Of a stretch of DNA of 64,000 nucleotides, positions 34,614 through 43,093 are shown piece after piece. A model generated the notes under the pieces. That model was not told where the DNA came from. It saw nothing but the letters and a program-made list of their open reading frames with translations, and did not search any database. The position numbers and the translations under genes are program-made. Source of the DNA: a virus; IMG/VR virus record IMGVR_UViG_3300044710_000080, positions 1-64,000 of that record. One strand, 5' to 3'. Position 1 is the first letter of the stretch. Each line of letters opens with the position of its first letter.

Positions 34614-34616
34614 CGC

Positions 34617-34760
34617 TCAGCCCAGCGTCGGAGGTCCGGGCAGAATGCCTATTTCTTCGAGCCATATGGTGAAGGCCAAAAGGCCAAAGCTGCAGAGCAA
34701 TATGCTACCCACGAATAGAATGGAGAACAGCAGCGGATGGGCATCTTGAAAGCAGATCAT
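34617..34760 (-). CDS. 47-aa membrane mini-protein, first gene after P2
   Basis: One hydrophobic stretch (about residues 8-35) and a short polar end. A strong AGGAGG ribosome site precedes the ATG. As the first gene of the unit headed by promoter P2 it should be well expressed. Function unknown. Confidence 0.6.
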   Translation of the reverse strand: MICFQDAHPLLFSILFVGSILLCSFGLLAFTIWLEEIGILPGPPTLG

Positions 34761-34784
34761 GAGATTTAACCTCCTGATCCGCCG

Positions 34785-34813
34785 ATCATAAGGGAAAATC
34801 GTCCCCGTGTCTA
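34785..34813 (-). promoter_or_regulatory. Promoter P2 with conserved spacer operator
   Basis: Minus strand: -35 TAGACA (34813-34808), 17-base spacer with GGGGACGATTTTCCC, -10 TATGAT (34790-34785). The TAG of the -35 is also the stop codon of the DUF4054 gene. It should drive the glycosyltransferase/Mom unit. Confidence 0.75.
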
Positions 34814-35272
34814 GTAGCCCGGCCAACTCCCGCCAGGCCATGCCCCCCGCCAGCCGGCACCGCCCCAACCACGGCGGGGCGGGAGGTATCGAAACGTCCT
34901 GTAGACCTTCGTCAAAGCCCAGAACGATGCACCATACTGCGTTTGAATCCAGAACGCCTCGGTATCCGTGATCTGGCTGGAATACTCGGCGCTGACATGG
35001 ACCGAGCCTTCGGCGGCATCGCTGATGCGGCCGACGAGCCCTGGTGCGGGTTGGCCGGTCGATGTCGGCGCGAATATCTTCGCGAAGTGCGCGGTCGCGA
35101 AATAGAGCGCCTGCTGGGCAAGCGCCGTGCTGGTGACCGGGCCGGTCCCGTCGTTCTTGAAGAAGTTGGTCGCCATCCCGAAGTAGAGCAGGACTTGCGG
35201 CGACGTCAGATAGGCGAACTCAGGGAAGGCCGCTTGCCACGCGACGGGGTCGAAGTTGATGATGACGCCCAT
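34811..35272 (-). CDS. DUF4054-like head-tail connector
   Basis: 153 aa. The start FDPVAWQAAFPEFAYLTSPQVLLYF, the LAQQALYFATAHFAKIF helix and VSAEYSS match the DUF4054 head completion adaptors. The C-terminus is Gly/Trp/Arg-rich. It ends the head module. Confidence 0.8.
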   Translation of the reverse strand: MGVIINFDPVAWQAAFPEFAYLTSPQVLLYFGMATNFFKNDGTGPVTSTALAQQALYFATAHFAKIFAPTSTGQPAPGLVGRISDAAEGSVHVSAEYSSQITDTEAFWIQTQYGASFWALTKVYRTFRYLPPRRGWGGAGWRGAWPGGSWPGY

Positions 35273-35285
35273 GCGGAAAGTTCCG

Positions 35286-36065
35286 CTAATTCATGGCATT
35301 TATTTCAAACAGATTCATGGAGATGTCGCCCGGGAGCGTCCCAGGATTTCCTGTAACGCAGATGATGATCGGCGCGCTCTCCGTCGCCGTGAGCGCCGTG
35401 GGTGCCAACAGAGGCGACACCGATCCCGCGACCTGCGCCTGCTGGTGGATGCCCATCTGGGTATTGGATCCAGCGATACCGTATTTGAAAATTTCGGCCT
35501 GAACGGACCACCCGCTCCCGTTCGTAAGCACGCTCCCCGTATCGGCGACGAGCGTGCCCCCGTTGACGACCTGACCGATGACGGCCGCAACCGGGTTGAA
35601 GATGATCTTGACGCGCTTGCTGTTCGTATTGCCGCCGAACGAACCCTGACAGGTGATGCATACACCACGGCCGGCGATGTCGAACGAGTTGCCGGGGATC
35701 GTATAGACGCCGAGCACGTAGTCGTTGCCACTGCCGCCGCAGGTCACACCCGCGCTGATCGAACGAAAGATATTCCCTTCGGCCGCAATCTGGGTGCCAC
35801 CACTGCCAAACCCCGTGGCTTCATTGGGGGGGCCGTTGCCGCCGTTGGCGAAATCCGCGCCGACATACTGCCATGAGGCCGCGCCGGTCGCGGCAGAACG
35901 GCAAAGCCAAGTCCGCAGCGCGCCGGCGGCCGTGTTGATCCACATCGAACCGGGCTGGTAGCCCTGCGTGTTGTCGTTCGTCAGCCCGGGATCGGTGATG
36001 GCCGACCCGTTGTGCACGAACGGACCAACGGCACCGCCAACGAGGCGGTCGAGGGTCGAGGGCAT
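35286..36065 (-). CDS. Head fibre/decoration-type structural protein
   Basis: 259 aa. The N-terminus has a GSMWINTAAGALRTWLCRSAATGAASWQYVG segment (in part GSMWINTAAG) often seen in phage fibres. The C-terminal part is a beta-sandwich-like domain (DYVLGVYTIPGNSFDIAGRG, FGGNTNSKRVKIIF). It lies among head genes, so a head fibre or decoration role is likely but not proven. Confidence 0.6.
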   Translation of the reverse strand: MPSTLDRLVGGAVGPFVHNGSAITDPGLTNDNTQGYQPGSMWINTAAGALRTWLCRSAATGAASWQYVGADFANGGNGPPNEATGFGSGGTQIAAEGNIFRSISAGVTCGGSGNDYVLGVYTIPGNSFDIAGRGVCITCQGSFGGNTNSKRVKIIFNPVAAVIGQVVNGGTLVADTGSVLTNGSGWSVQAEIFKYGIAGSNTQMGIHQQAQVAGSVSPLLAPTALTATESAPIIICVTGNPGTLPGDISMNLFEINAMN

Positions 36066-36094
36066 GGGCGTCTCCTGCTTCTCGGCGCGTCAGA

Positions 36095-36598
36095 TCAGGC
36101 GGCCGTGCCTTCCTTCTGGATCGAGAGCCCCGGCGCGCGCGGCACCCGGTCGTCGCTCGCCACCATGCGCGGCGAACCGTCGGCGCTGCGCACCGTCTTC
36201 ATGCTCATGTCGAGCGGCTCGAGCCCGGACTTGACCTTCGCGTGCTCCTTCGCCGCCGCCTGCGCCCGCTCGGGCGATTCATAGGCGAACAGCAGCTTGT
36301 TCTTGAGCAGATGCGAGTCCGCGTTCTGCTCCTTCCACAGCTTCCAGTCCTCGATCGGAACGTTCGGCGTCAGCGCGTAGCCGGCGACGACGAGGCACTT
36401 TGGCTCCTCGCCGAACACCTTCTGCGGGCCGTAGATTTCGATGACCTTGCCGGGGATCGGGTCCGCGCGCTTCTCGGTGCGCAGGCCGCCGCCGAGAACA
36501 GGGACCGTGACTTCCCTCGTCTCAAACAGCCGGAGCGTCAGGCCCGGGGGGTGCTTGCACGCCACCGTCACCGTCTTTGCGCTCTTGTCGTCCGCCAT
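36095..36598 (-). CDS. Head-region protein of unknown function
   Basis: 167 aa with a beta-rich first half (VTVACKHPPGLTLRLFETREVTVPVLGG) and a helical Ala-rich second half. It follows the major capsid gene, where decoration or completion proteins are common. It overlaps the 79-aa gene upstream by 77 bases. Confidence 0.6.
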   Translation of the reverse strand: MADDKSAKTVTVACKHPPGLTLRLFETREVTVPVLGGGLRTEKRADPIPGKVIEIYGPQKVFGEEPKCLVVAGYALTPNVPIEDWKLWKEQNADSHLLKNKLLFAYESPERAQAAAKEHAKVKSGLEPLDMSMKTVRSADGSPRMVASDDRVPRAPGLSIQKEGTAA

Positions 36599-36761
36599 CG
36601 GGAGCTCCTTTTGCTCGTTCCTTGCTGCCCAACCAGTCGATGACCTTCGCGTGCCACCGCTGCGGCAGACCGCCCGACACCATCAGCGTGCGGACCTGAT
36701 TCTCGCCCAACTCCTCGAGCCGGGCGACGACATCGACCTCTTGCGTGGCGACGAGCGGCAT
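36522..36761 (-). CDS. Small protein after the capsid gene
   Basis: 79 aa. The start ATQEVDVVARLEELGENQVRTLMVSGGLPQRW reads as a real helical domain; the tail is disordered (Gly, Asp, Pro). The ATG shares a base with the capsid stop (TGATG). The long overlap with the next gene is unusual for this phage. Confidence 0.55.
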   Translation of the reverse strand: MPLVATQEVDVVARLEELGENQVRTLMVSGGLPQRWHAKVIDWLGSKERAKGAPDGGRQERKDGDGGVQAPPGPDAPAV

Positions 36762-37864
36762 CAGATCCCGATCATCGACGAGATACAGACCGGCATACGG
36801 ACGACCGCACCGAATGTTCCCCCAGTTTGCTTCTGTCTAAAGGCGGACATCGCACGAATGATGGGATGCGCGCGCATGCGCTCGTTGAAGGCGCAGTAGC
36901 CGGTGTCCTGGCCTTCGAGCGTGCGCGCGATCAGCTGCGCGAAGTTGCCGCCTGCAACGCCTTGCGGGTTCGTCGAGGAAAGCACGCCGTACTGGATCGC
37001 GCTCTCGACGGTGAGCCCGGGGAAGTTCTTCTTCAGCAAGTCGGAGACGTTGACGTTGAAGGAGTTCGTCGCGGTCAGCGCGCCCTCGGAGATCGGCGAG
37101 AGTGCGAGCACCATCTTCGTCTCGCGATCGACAAGGCCCGCCGTCTGGTTGACCAGCTGCAGGAACATCGCCTCGATGTCGAGGAAGATTTCGTTCGCGG
37201 TCGCATTGACCGCGGTGCCGACCGTCCAGGCCGTGCCGCCGGCCGCCTTCGTACCGGGGGTCAGGGAGGCCGTGAGCGACGGATCGTTGAGCAGGCCGTA
37301 GTTCTGCAGCCCCTTCACCCCGAACGCATAGGTGAGGTTCTGGAACTTGTTCATCACGGTCGCGGCGGCCTTGTCGACCTCCGAGACCCAGTTGATGCGG
37401 CCGAGGCCGGCGCGCTCGAGTTGGAGCTCGCCGTACTCCTTGACCACCTGGTAGAGGTAGGCTTGGCGCTGGGGCCAGTTCATGTTCACGCCAGCGACGC
37501 CGTTCTCGTTCCAGTCGCCGTAGGACGAGACCTCGCCGGTGTGCTCGACAGTCGGGAACATCACGGTCTGGTCGAGCCAAGTCCCCTTGCGGACCTCGCC
37601 GTAGATTTCCGCGATCTTGTTCGGCGCGAACAGGATCTCGTAAACCGCCGGGTCGATCAGAGTCGTCAGGAACGCCGGGATGCCGGCATTCGGCGACGTA
37701 GTCAGCGTCGGCTGCGCGTCCAGCGCGAGGGTGTAGTCCCTGCGGAACGGTTCGGGCACATAGCCGAACGGTTCCGCGCCATCGACGAAGCTGATCCCTG
37801 CCTCGAAGTAACCGGCCCTGTCGGCATGCCAGGCCGCCCGAGCTTCCTGCAGCGTTCCGTACAT
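36761..37864 (-). CDS. Major capsid protein (DUF2184-type, HK97 fold)
   Basis: 367 aa. DUF2184 features: SPNAGIPAFLTTLIDPAVYEILFAPNKIAEIYGE, FPTVEHTGEVSSYGDWNENG, the E-loop-like KEYGELQLERAGLGRINWVSEVDKAA segment and a C-terminal FNERMRAHPIIRAMSAFRQKQTGGTFG (all in parts). It follows the cement protein and DUF2213 genes, the standard head order. Confidence 0.85.
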   Translation of the reverse strand: MYGTLQEARAAWHADRAGYFEAGISFVDGAEPFGYVPEPFRRDYTLALDAQPTLTTSPNAGIPAFLTTLIDPAVYEILFAPNKIAEIYGEVRKGTWLDQTVMFPTVEHTGEVSSYGDWNENGVAGVNMNWPQRQAYLYQVVKEYGELQLERAGLGRINWVSEVDKAAATVMNKFQNLTYAFGVKGLQNYGLLNDPSLTASLTPGTKAAGGTAWTVGTAVNATANEIFLDIEAMFLQLVNQTAGLVDRETKMVLALSPISEGALTATNSFNVNVSDLLKKNFPGLTVESAIQYGVLSSTNPQGVAGGNFAQLIARTLEGQDTGYCAFNERMRAHPIIRAMSAFRQKQTGGTFGAVVRMPVCISSMIGI

Positions 37865-37909
37865 TTTCGGTGCTCCTATGGGTCCTGGTGGCCTCTACCC
37901 TGCCGCGCC

Positions 37910-38851
37910 CTAGCCGAGCGCGACCGCGCTGATCTTCACGAGCTCACCCGCGAGCCCCTCCGACATGGCGATCCACTTCGTCTCGACGTTGAGGTTCGAG
38001 CCGATCGGGGAGGACGACATATTCTGCGCGGGCGTGACGATGTAGGTGCCGGTGCTCCCGGCTCCCGTGCCCAAGGCGACAATCTGCGTGTTCGCCGCGA
38101 CCCCCGAGCCGGTGACGACGTCTCCGACCCCGAAGCCGGCGGTCGTGATCGCCGTGACGTTGAGCAGGCCCCAGGTCTCGGTCAGCAGCGCCGAGGCGAC
38201 GGTCTGCTCGCCGAAATTCAGCAGGTACGTCCCGGTGCCGCCGATCGAGCCGGTGAGTTGCGAGACGATGGCCGTGTTCGTGATGACGCCGGTGCCGCCA
38301 GTGATGAGGCCGCCGATGACCAGCGTGCCCGTCGCGACGTTCGTCACCGTCATGACGTTGCCAGTGATCGAGGCGTTGAAGGTCGCCGTCGTCGAGGCGA
38401 TCGTCCCGGTGCCGAGCGCGCCGCCGATGGGCGAACCGGTCGCCGCGAAGTTCGCCGCCCCGTTCGAGAAGGCCGCATAGGCCTTCTGCCCGATGAGCGC
38501 CGTGGTCGTGCCCTCGTTCTTGACCCAAAAGTCGCCGGTCGAGAACAGCGTGATCGGGAACCCCTGCGGAACCAGCATCGAGGATTCCGCGAGATAGGTC
38601 GTGATGAGCGCCTGCTGCTCGCGGTGCACGAAGCCGGTGACCGGCCCGGTGCCGGTGTTGCTCACGCTCGTCGGCGCGCCGACATCATCGAGCGGTGCGA
38701 CCGCCCAGGCGAAGCGCCCGACCGTGACGCCATTCGGCCCCGCGACGAGGCCGCCCGCGCCGGCGAGAACCGAGTTGCGGGGATTGGAACTGGCGAAATC
38801 GCCCGCCACTGCTACGGCAGGCTGGACCCCGACCTGCGTTTGAAACGGCAT
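37910..38851 (-). CDS. Capsid cement protein with two inserted modules
   Basis: 313 aa. Residues 1-140 match the structural cement (Gp24-like) pattern, including VAGDFASSNPRNSVLAGAGG, VGRFAWAV and FWVKNEGTTTALIGQKAYA. After that come two copies of the Gly/Thr-rich module (157-221 and 228-283), then the end of the cement fold. It would stabilise the capsid, with the modules probably exposed on the surface. Confidence 0.75.
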   Translation of the reverse strand: MPFQTQVGVQPAVAVAGDFASSNPRNSVLAGAGGLVAGPNGVTVGRFAWAVAPLDDVGAPTSVSNTGTGPVTGFVHREQQALITTYLAESSMLVPQGFPITLFSTGDFWVKNEGTTTALIGQKAYAAFSNGAANFAATGSPIGGALGTGTIASTTATFNASITGNVMTVTNVATGTLVIGGLITGGTGVITNTAIVSQLTGSIGGTGTYLLNFGEQTVASALLTETWGLLNVTAITTAGFGVGDVVTGSGVAANTQIVALGTGAGSTGTYIVTPAQNMSSSPIGSNLNVETKWIAMSEGLAGELVKISAVALG

Positions 38852-38888
38852 GGTGTGCTCTCCTTGCGGGTGTGGGGGCGATTCTCGG

Positions 38889-40484
38889 TCAGGCGTGCCG
38901 GATGCGCGCCGCGTTCGGGTGGCGCTTGGCGAAGTCGTTCACCGCAGCCGTATCGACGGCGATCGTCTGTTCCGCGCCGCGGCGGTTCGGCTTCGGCGCG
39001 ATGTCGAACATCGCCTCGTAGGCGGCTGCCGGGACCTTCGCGAGCACATCGTCCTTCACGCCGAGCATCCCCAGGGCGGTCTTGAAGACTTCGGGGGCGC
39101 TGTCGTGCGCAATCGCCAGCTTGCCGAAGAACGGCTCGACCTTGATCTCGGCGGCGCGGACCTCGCGCATCTGCTGCATGGTCGCCTTGCGGGTGTCTTC
39201 CGAGTTCTTGCGCAGCGCGGCATCCATCGCGGTTTTCGTGACCATGTTCTTGTCCTGCGCTCCGCCGGTGTTCGGTTTGCTTTTGAACGGTGGGGGCTCG
39301 TCCTTACCGGCCGTGCGCTCTTTCTCGAGCCGCGCGGCCTTCTCTTCTTCGGTCTCCTCGGACTCTTCCTCGTCCTTGCCGGCGGCCGGATGCATCAGCT
39401 TCACGGCCTCCTCGATCGAGGCGTCGTCCATGCCCTTGCCCTTGAGGAACTCGCGCATCGGCCCTTCGTCGACCGTCGGCTGCTCCTCTTCGGGCTCTTC
39501 GTCCTTCTCGACGAACTCCTTGCCGACCTTCTCGGGAATACCGAGCGTCGAGCTGCCATGCGCTGCGGCTTCCATCGCCTTGTGCTGCGGCTCGGAGACC
39601 GACTCGTCCCCCTGCTCGCCGCCCATGTCCTCGAGCGCGTCGAGCATGTCGACGACGTGGCCGATCTTGGCGTCCTTCGCGAGCGGGACCTTCTTGGGAT
39701 CCTTGAGGAAGGCCAGAATCTTCGGCTTCTCGTCTTTGAAGTTCTTGCGCGTCAGGTCCTTGAACAGCGGCAGGATGTCGATCTTCGCATCCTTGGCGAG
39801 GACCGGACCGAGCGCATGCGCGGTGAGTTGCAGAGCGCGGGCGGCAAAGCGGGTTGCGGGCATCTTCAGGTTCTCCTTCGAGTCGCCGACCACGACGTCC
39901 GGGCCGGCCCTGCCTTCCTCAACTACTGCAGCGTGATTCACGACGATATCGCGCATCACTCCGTCATACGGCTCGCCCTCGTAATCGCCCGGCGTCATAT
40001 CCGCGCGATAGTGGTAGCCCATCGAGATTTCTTTCTGCTCGCCGGAATCGATCGCCTCGATGGCGACCCCACTCCAGACGACCAGGCTGTTGTCGAGATA
40101 CGGCGCGTTGAAGATGCCGTCGGTGCCCGTCGAGCCGATGACGAACTTCTTGACCTTGGCGTCGTAGTCTGGCGCCGTGACGGGGACGTGCTCGCTGAGC
40201 ACAGGCTGATTGTTCGATGTCGCCGCTGCTTTGGCGAGTTCCTGCGGATCGCGCAGCAGCTGATAGACCTTCTTCGGATCGAGCCCGAGCTTCTCCCAAT
40301 CCGGAATCTCCTCCCCGACGTAGGGACAGATATTCGCCTTGCTGATGTGGGTGATTGCGACGTGGAGCCGACCGTCCTTGTCGATAGTGCGGGCCGAACC
40401 CCGGTCCAGCGCGATGACGTTGGCGGCCACTCGTGACCGGCCGGCCGCCTCGTCCATCGCTAGATTGTTCCACGGGATTGGCAA
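38889..40484 (-). CDS. DUF2213-type prohead protease/scaffold
   Basis: 531 aa. The N-terminal ~200 residues match the DUF2213 head-maturation region: DGRLHVAITHISKANICPYVGEEI, QPVLSEHVPVT, VVWSGVAIEAIDSGEQKEISMGYHYRAD. The remainder is Lys/Glu-rich and probably the scaffold part. The start is uncertain: a TTG at 40484 follows an AGGAAG site, and an ATG at 40457 follows a weaker one. Confidence 0.8.
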   Translation of the reverse strand: MPIPWNNLAMDEAAGRSRVAANVIALDRGSARTIDKDGRLHVAITHISKANICPYVGEEIPDWEKLGLDPKKVYQLLRDPQELAKAAATSNNQPVLSEHVPVTAPDYDAKVKKFVIGSTGTDGIFNAPYLDNSLVVWSGVAIEAIDSGEQKEISMGYHYRADMTPGDYEGEPYDGVMRDIVVNHAAVVEEGRAGPDVVVGDSKENLKMPATRFAARALQLTAHALGPVLAKDAKIDILPLFKDLTRKNFKDEKPKILAFLKDPKKVPLAKDAKIGHVVDMLDALEDMGGEQGDESVSEPQHKAMEAAAHGSSTLGIPEKVGKEFVEKDEEPEEEQPTVDEGPMREFLKGKGMDDASIEEAVKLMHPAAGKDEEESEETEEEKAARLEKERTAGKDEPPPFKSKPNTGGAQDKNMVTKTAMDAALRKNSEDTRKATMQQMREVRAAEIKVEPFFGKLAIAHDSAPEVFKTALGMLGVKDDVLAKVPAAAYEAMFDIAPKPNRRGAEQTIAVDTAAVNDFAKRHPNAARIRHA

Positions 40485-40535
40485 CTCGCCACTTCCTAGG
40501 TCGGAAGTGCGGAACCTACATGCATCTAGTGGGCT

Positions 40536-40564
40536 TTGACTACGGGACTAACTAGTGCTAGATG
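40536..40564 (+). promoter_or_regulatory. Promoter of the plus-strand moron
   Basis: Plus strand: -35 TTGACT (40536-40541), 17-base spacer, -10 TAGATG (40559-40564), 29 bases before the ATG at 40593. It does not carry the GGGGACGATTTTCCC core, so this pair of genes may be controlled separately. Confidence 0.6.
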
Positions 40565-40592
40565 GTGCGGCACTCCAAGGAGACCCCCGATA

Positions 40593-40940
40593 ATGGATGA
40601 TGTTGCATATCGAGCAAAGTTGATCGCGTCAGGCGTCATCCCGGATCGGCTTGAAGAACTCTCTGGTCACCAATTGGATTGCGTCGGCAACATTGTCGAT
40701 GTTTATCGGACGACGATGCGCAAGCAAAATCCGGCGCGGTTCGAGATTCTTCAAGCCGCAGCCTTCATCGACTCCGTCGCGAATCGTGAGCCTTGGTATT
40801 ACCGCAGTGCTCTCAGGCAAGGACCGGCGGTGAAAGATTGGGATCGGTGGGAGTGGGGCACCGCCCGCGGCAATCGGAATCTATCTCTAATGATTGGATG
40901 TCTCGGTGTAGTGCTGATCTTGATTGGCATCTGCTCATGA
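40593..40940 (+). CDS. Moron gene 1: protein with C-terminal TM helix
   Basis: 115 aa. A soluble helical part ends in a hydrophobic segment (residues about 97-114, LMIGCLGVVLILIGIC), which suggests a tail-anchored membrane protein. It runs opposite to all surrounding genes, with its own promoter and an AGGAGA ribosome site. Function unknown. Confidence 0.65.
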   Translation: MDDVAYRAKLIASGVIPDRLEELSGHQLDCVGNIVDVYRTTMRKQNPARFEILQAAAFIDSVANREPWYYRSALRQGPAVKDWDRWEWGTARGNRNLSLMIGCLGVVLILIGICS

Positions 40941-41092
40941 AAACCCGCACCACCATCTACCTCCCGCCCTCCCTCAAGAAACTCATCGAGGACAGCGCGG
41001 ACGAAAAGGGCCAGACGCTCTCCATGTGGATCGAGCGAGCATGCCGCGCCGCACTCACGCCGGCGGAAGAGAAACAAGCGCAGCCCGTTTGA
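40937..41092 (+). CDS. Moron gene 2: ribbon-helix-helix protein
   Basis: 51 aa. RTTIYLPPSLKKLIEDSADEKG followed by LSMWIERACRAAL (in parts) is a ribbon-helix-helix DNA-binding fold, as in CopG-type repressors and antitoxins. Its ATG overlaps the stop of the upstream gene. Its 3' end runs 38 bases into the converging zinc-finger gene. It could repress its own promoter. Confidence 0.7.
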   Translation: MKTRTTIYLPPSLKKLIEDSADEKGQTLSMWIERACRAALTPAEEKQAQPV

Positions 41093-41276
41093 GCCGCGCC
41101 CGGTCGGCCTCGGCGCGCCAGCATTTGCCGCAGAGATCGTGATCCGGCTTCGGGGAGCGAACCCGATACCGCCCGCGCTTGGAGCGCACAGCGCGCACCG
41201 GCCGTCCACATTGCGAGCATGCGCAGCAGCGGCGCTTTAGGCCCGCAGTCCTGGGATGATCGAGCGGCTCACGCAT
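41055..41276 (-). CDS. Small zinc-finger protein
   Basis: 73 aa. Two Cys pairs (CSQC and CGKC, with two further Cys in front) and a basic body suggest a nucleic-acid-binding zinc finger. It overlaps the end of the head morphogenesis gene by 40 bases; a shorter start is possible. Confidence 0.5.
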   Translation of the reverse strand: MREPLDHPRTAGLKRRCCACSQCGRPVRAVRSKRGRYRVRSPKPDHDLCGKCWRAEADRARLKRAALVSLPPA

Positions 41277-42244
41277 CGGCAGTTTATCGCCTGTCCGGGG
41301 TAGAGGAATCTCTTCTCTGCTGGGTCGTACCAGCCGGTCGCAATGTCATAGGGCTTCCCGCTATTGGCAACATGCGTCGGCCGCGGCTCCTTCCCTCCCC
41401 CGGAATGTTGCCAGATGGCTTGAGTGATTCCTAACTCCTTTTGCCGTGCAGCCGTCATTGTCGCGGTCGCGAGATTATTTTGTGAACGAGCAATGAGTGC
41501 TGCCCGCCGCTTCGTCACCCCGAATTGATCCTGCAACTCTTTCGATAGCGCACCGAGGTCGCGGCCGGCCTGAACTGAGCGTAACACCGCGCCCTGAACC
41601 TGCGTGAGGTATTGGGCCGGAATCGAACGGATGAGTTCAACCTGCTGCTGGATCGTGGCGTCGAGGACATCGCGCATCGCTGGCGTTAATTGAAATTTGA
41701 CCGAGAATCCGGCATCCTGCAGGATCGCCCGCAGGTTCGCGTCCGACCGATCCTTCATGGCGGTTGCGAAGTATTCCGCCAGCCGAGGGGCGGCGGCGTT
41801 AAAGTTCGCCTGCCAGCGCGCGGCGACCCGCTCCATCGCAACCTTGAGCCCAGTCGCTGGGGTGACGAGATAGGCCATTGCCGCGTGGCCAGCCTCGGTG
41901 AGTTCGTAATTTAGCGCGCCCGAGGCCTGGCGCCGCAGGATGACGAACCCTTCCCGCTCCAAGTTGTCCAGGATGGCCTTTGCCGGGCTTGCGGGGTGCC
42001 TGGGTGCGGTTTGGCGCCCCTCTGCTACCCGCATGAGGTATTCGATTTCGGCCTCTGTAGGTTCGTAGGGGAGGTCGTCACGGGCGAGGACGGGAGGGTC
42101 GCGCCGCCACGCCGCGGTCGCCCAGTAGCAGAACGATTCATGCATCCGCGCGATGAGGCCCGTGAGTTTCCCCCGCATCAACGCCTCGAGCCCCGCGTTA
42201 GCGTGGACGGGGCGGAGCGATTTCTGTTTCGGGAGACGAGCCAT
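41237..42244 (-). CDS. Head morphogenesis protein (Mu gpF/SPP1 gp7 type) with winged-helix-like insert
   Basis: 335 aa. The C-terminal domain has the gpF/gp7 signature: LIARSQNNLATATMTAARQKELGITQAIW, HVANSGKPYDIATGW and the YPGQAINCRC ending. Residues ~55-120 (PTEAEIEYLMRVAEG, AKAILDNLEREGFVILRR, YELTEAGHAAM) look like a winged helix inserted in the N-terminal half, uncommon in this family. It should help initiate prohead assembly. Confidence 0.75.
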   Translation of the reverse strand: MARLPKQKSLRPVHANAGLEALMRGKLTGLIARMHESFCYWATAAWRRDPPVLARDDLPYEPTEAEIEYLMRVAEGRQTAPRHPASPAKAILDNLEREGFVILRRQASGALNYELTEAGHAAMAYLVTPATGLKVAMERVAARWQANFNAAAPRLAEYFATAMKDRSDANLRAILQDAGFSVKFQLTPAMRDVLDATIQQQVELIRSIPAQYLTQVQGAVLRSVQAGRDLGALSKELQDQFGVTKRRAALIARSQNNLATATMTAARQKELGITQAIWQHSGGGKEPRPTHVANSGKPYDIATGWYDPAEKRFLYPGQAINCRCVSRSIIPGLRA

Positions 42245-42260
42245 TAGGCAACCGACTGGT

Positions 42261-42869
42261 TTACAACTGCACCACAATTGAAATCAGCAAATCTCGGAAC
42301 TCGACCGGAGTCCGCAAGCGCTGATTCTTGGAGAGACGTTGGCAGGCGCCCGTCTTGATCGCCCGCGCTCGTTCCTCCTTAGAGTGGAATCCATCCTCTA
42401 ATCTTACAAAATCTCCCGGCGCCGGCCCCCAATGCAATTCGGGAGGATCGATGCCGCAAGCATAGAGCCATGTCGCCTTGCGAGCTCGATGCCCATACCA
42501 TCCCTGCTCGACGCAGCATGTCCAACCTGGCGCGAGCAAGCCGGCCGGCACCCATCCGCCTCCACGGGGCGGCGCATTGATTCCAAAATGCCGCCAAGCG
42601 TGGCTACCTTCCGGGTGTTCCAGAATGCCGCCCCATGCCCTCACGGCCGCGAATGCTGCAGCAAAACAGCCGTCATCGTCCCCCAGCTTGAGACGCGGGA
42701 ATGTCAATGGCGAGCCTCCCCAATAGCGGCCCCATCGTTCGCATGGCGGGTGCGCAACCACGGGATGATGCCCGGCATAGGTCCGCGCGTCTCGGTCTTT
42801 CCCCCACGGGTCAACGTTTGCCAGACCGAAGTAGGGACCATCCTTTTCGACAAAGAGCGCGGCGATCAT
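42261..42869 (-). CDS. Phage protein resembling a cytosine-methyltransferase fold
   Basis: 202 aa. The segment VVAHPPCERWGRYW resembles the PC motif of cytosine methyltransferases, followed by GGILEHPEGSHAWRHFG, GWTCCVEQGWYGHRARKATWLYA. The same pattern is common in phage proteins of unknown function. Typical AdoMet motifs are not obvious, so catalytic activity is uncertain. Confidence 0.6.
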   Translation of the reverse strand: MIAALFVEKDGPYFGLANVDPWGKDRDARTYAGHHPVVAHPPCERWGRYWGGSPLTFPRLKLGDDDGCFAAAFAAVRAWGGILEHPEGSHAWRHFGINAPPRGGGWVPAGLLAPGWTCCVEQGWYGHRARKATWLYACGIDPPELHWGPAPGDFVRLEDGFHSKEERARAIKTGACQRLSKNQRLRTPVEFRDLLISIVVQL

Positions 42870-42885
42870 CGTTGTAAACCGACTG

Positions 42886-43080
42886 TTAACGACGCCTGTA
42901 GACGGACACGGTGCCATTTGGGTGTGGCACATATTTGCTTTCGATCTTGCCGTCTGACACAAGGTTCTCCAATGCGTGCCGAACGGACGTAGATCCCCAG
43001 CAATTCATTCTGCTCCATATGCACCGCGCAGTTTCCCACTGACGGTTCACAGCAGAGAAGGTATCGTCTCGCACGGTCAT
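42886..43080 (-). CDS. Small winged-helix-like protein
   Basis: 64 aa. The C-terminal part (SVRHALENLVSDGKIESKYVP, VSVYRRR) reads like a winged helix. Probably a small regulator; not assigned. Confidence 0.5.
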   Translation of the reverse strand: MTVRDDTFSAVNRQWETARCIWSRMNCWGSTSVRHALENLVSDGKIESKYVPHPNGTVSVYRRR

Positions 43081-43093
43081 TGTATATGGAGGG

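Noticed and set aside
36827-39085. A 752-residue open frame on the plus strand across the capsid and cement genes
   Set aside because: It is antisense to well-recognised head genes, Arg/Asp/Gly-rich with low-complexity patterns, and has no motifs; GC-rich codon bias of the real genes explains it.
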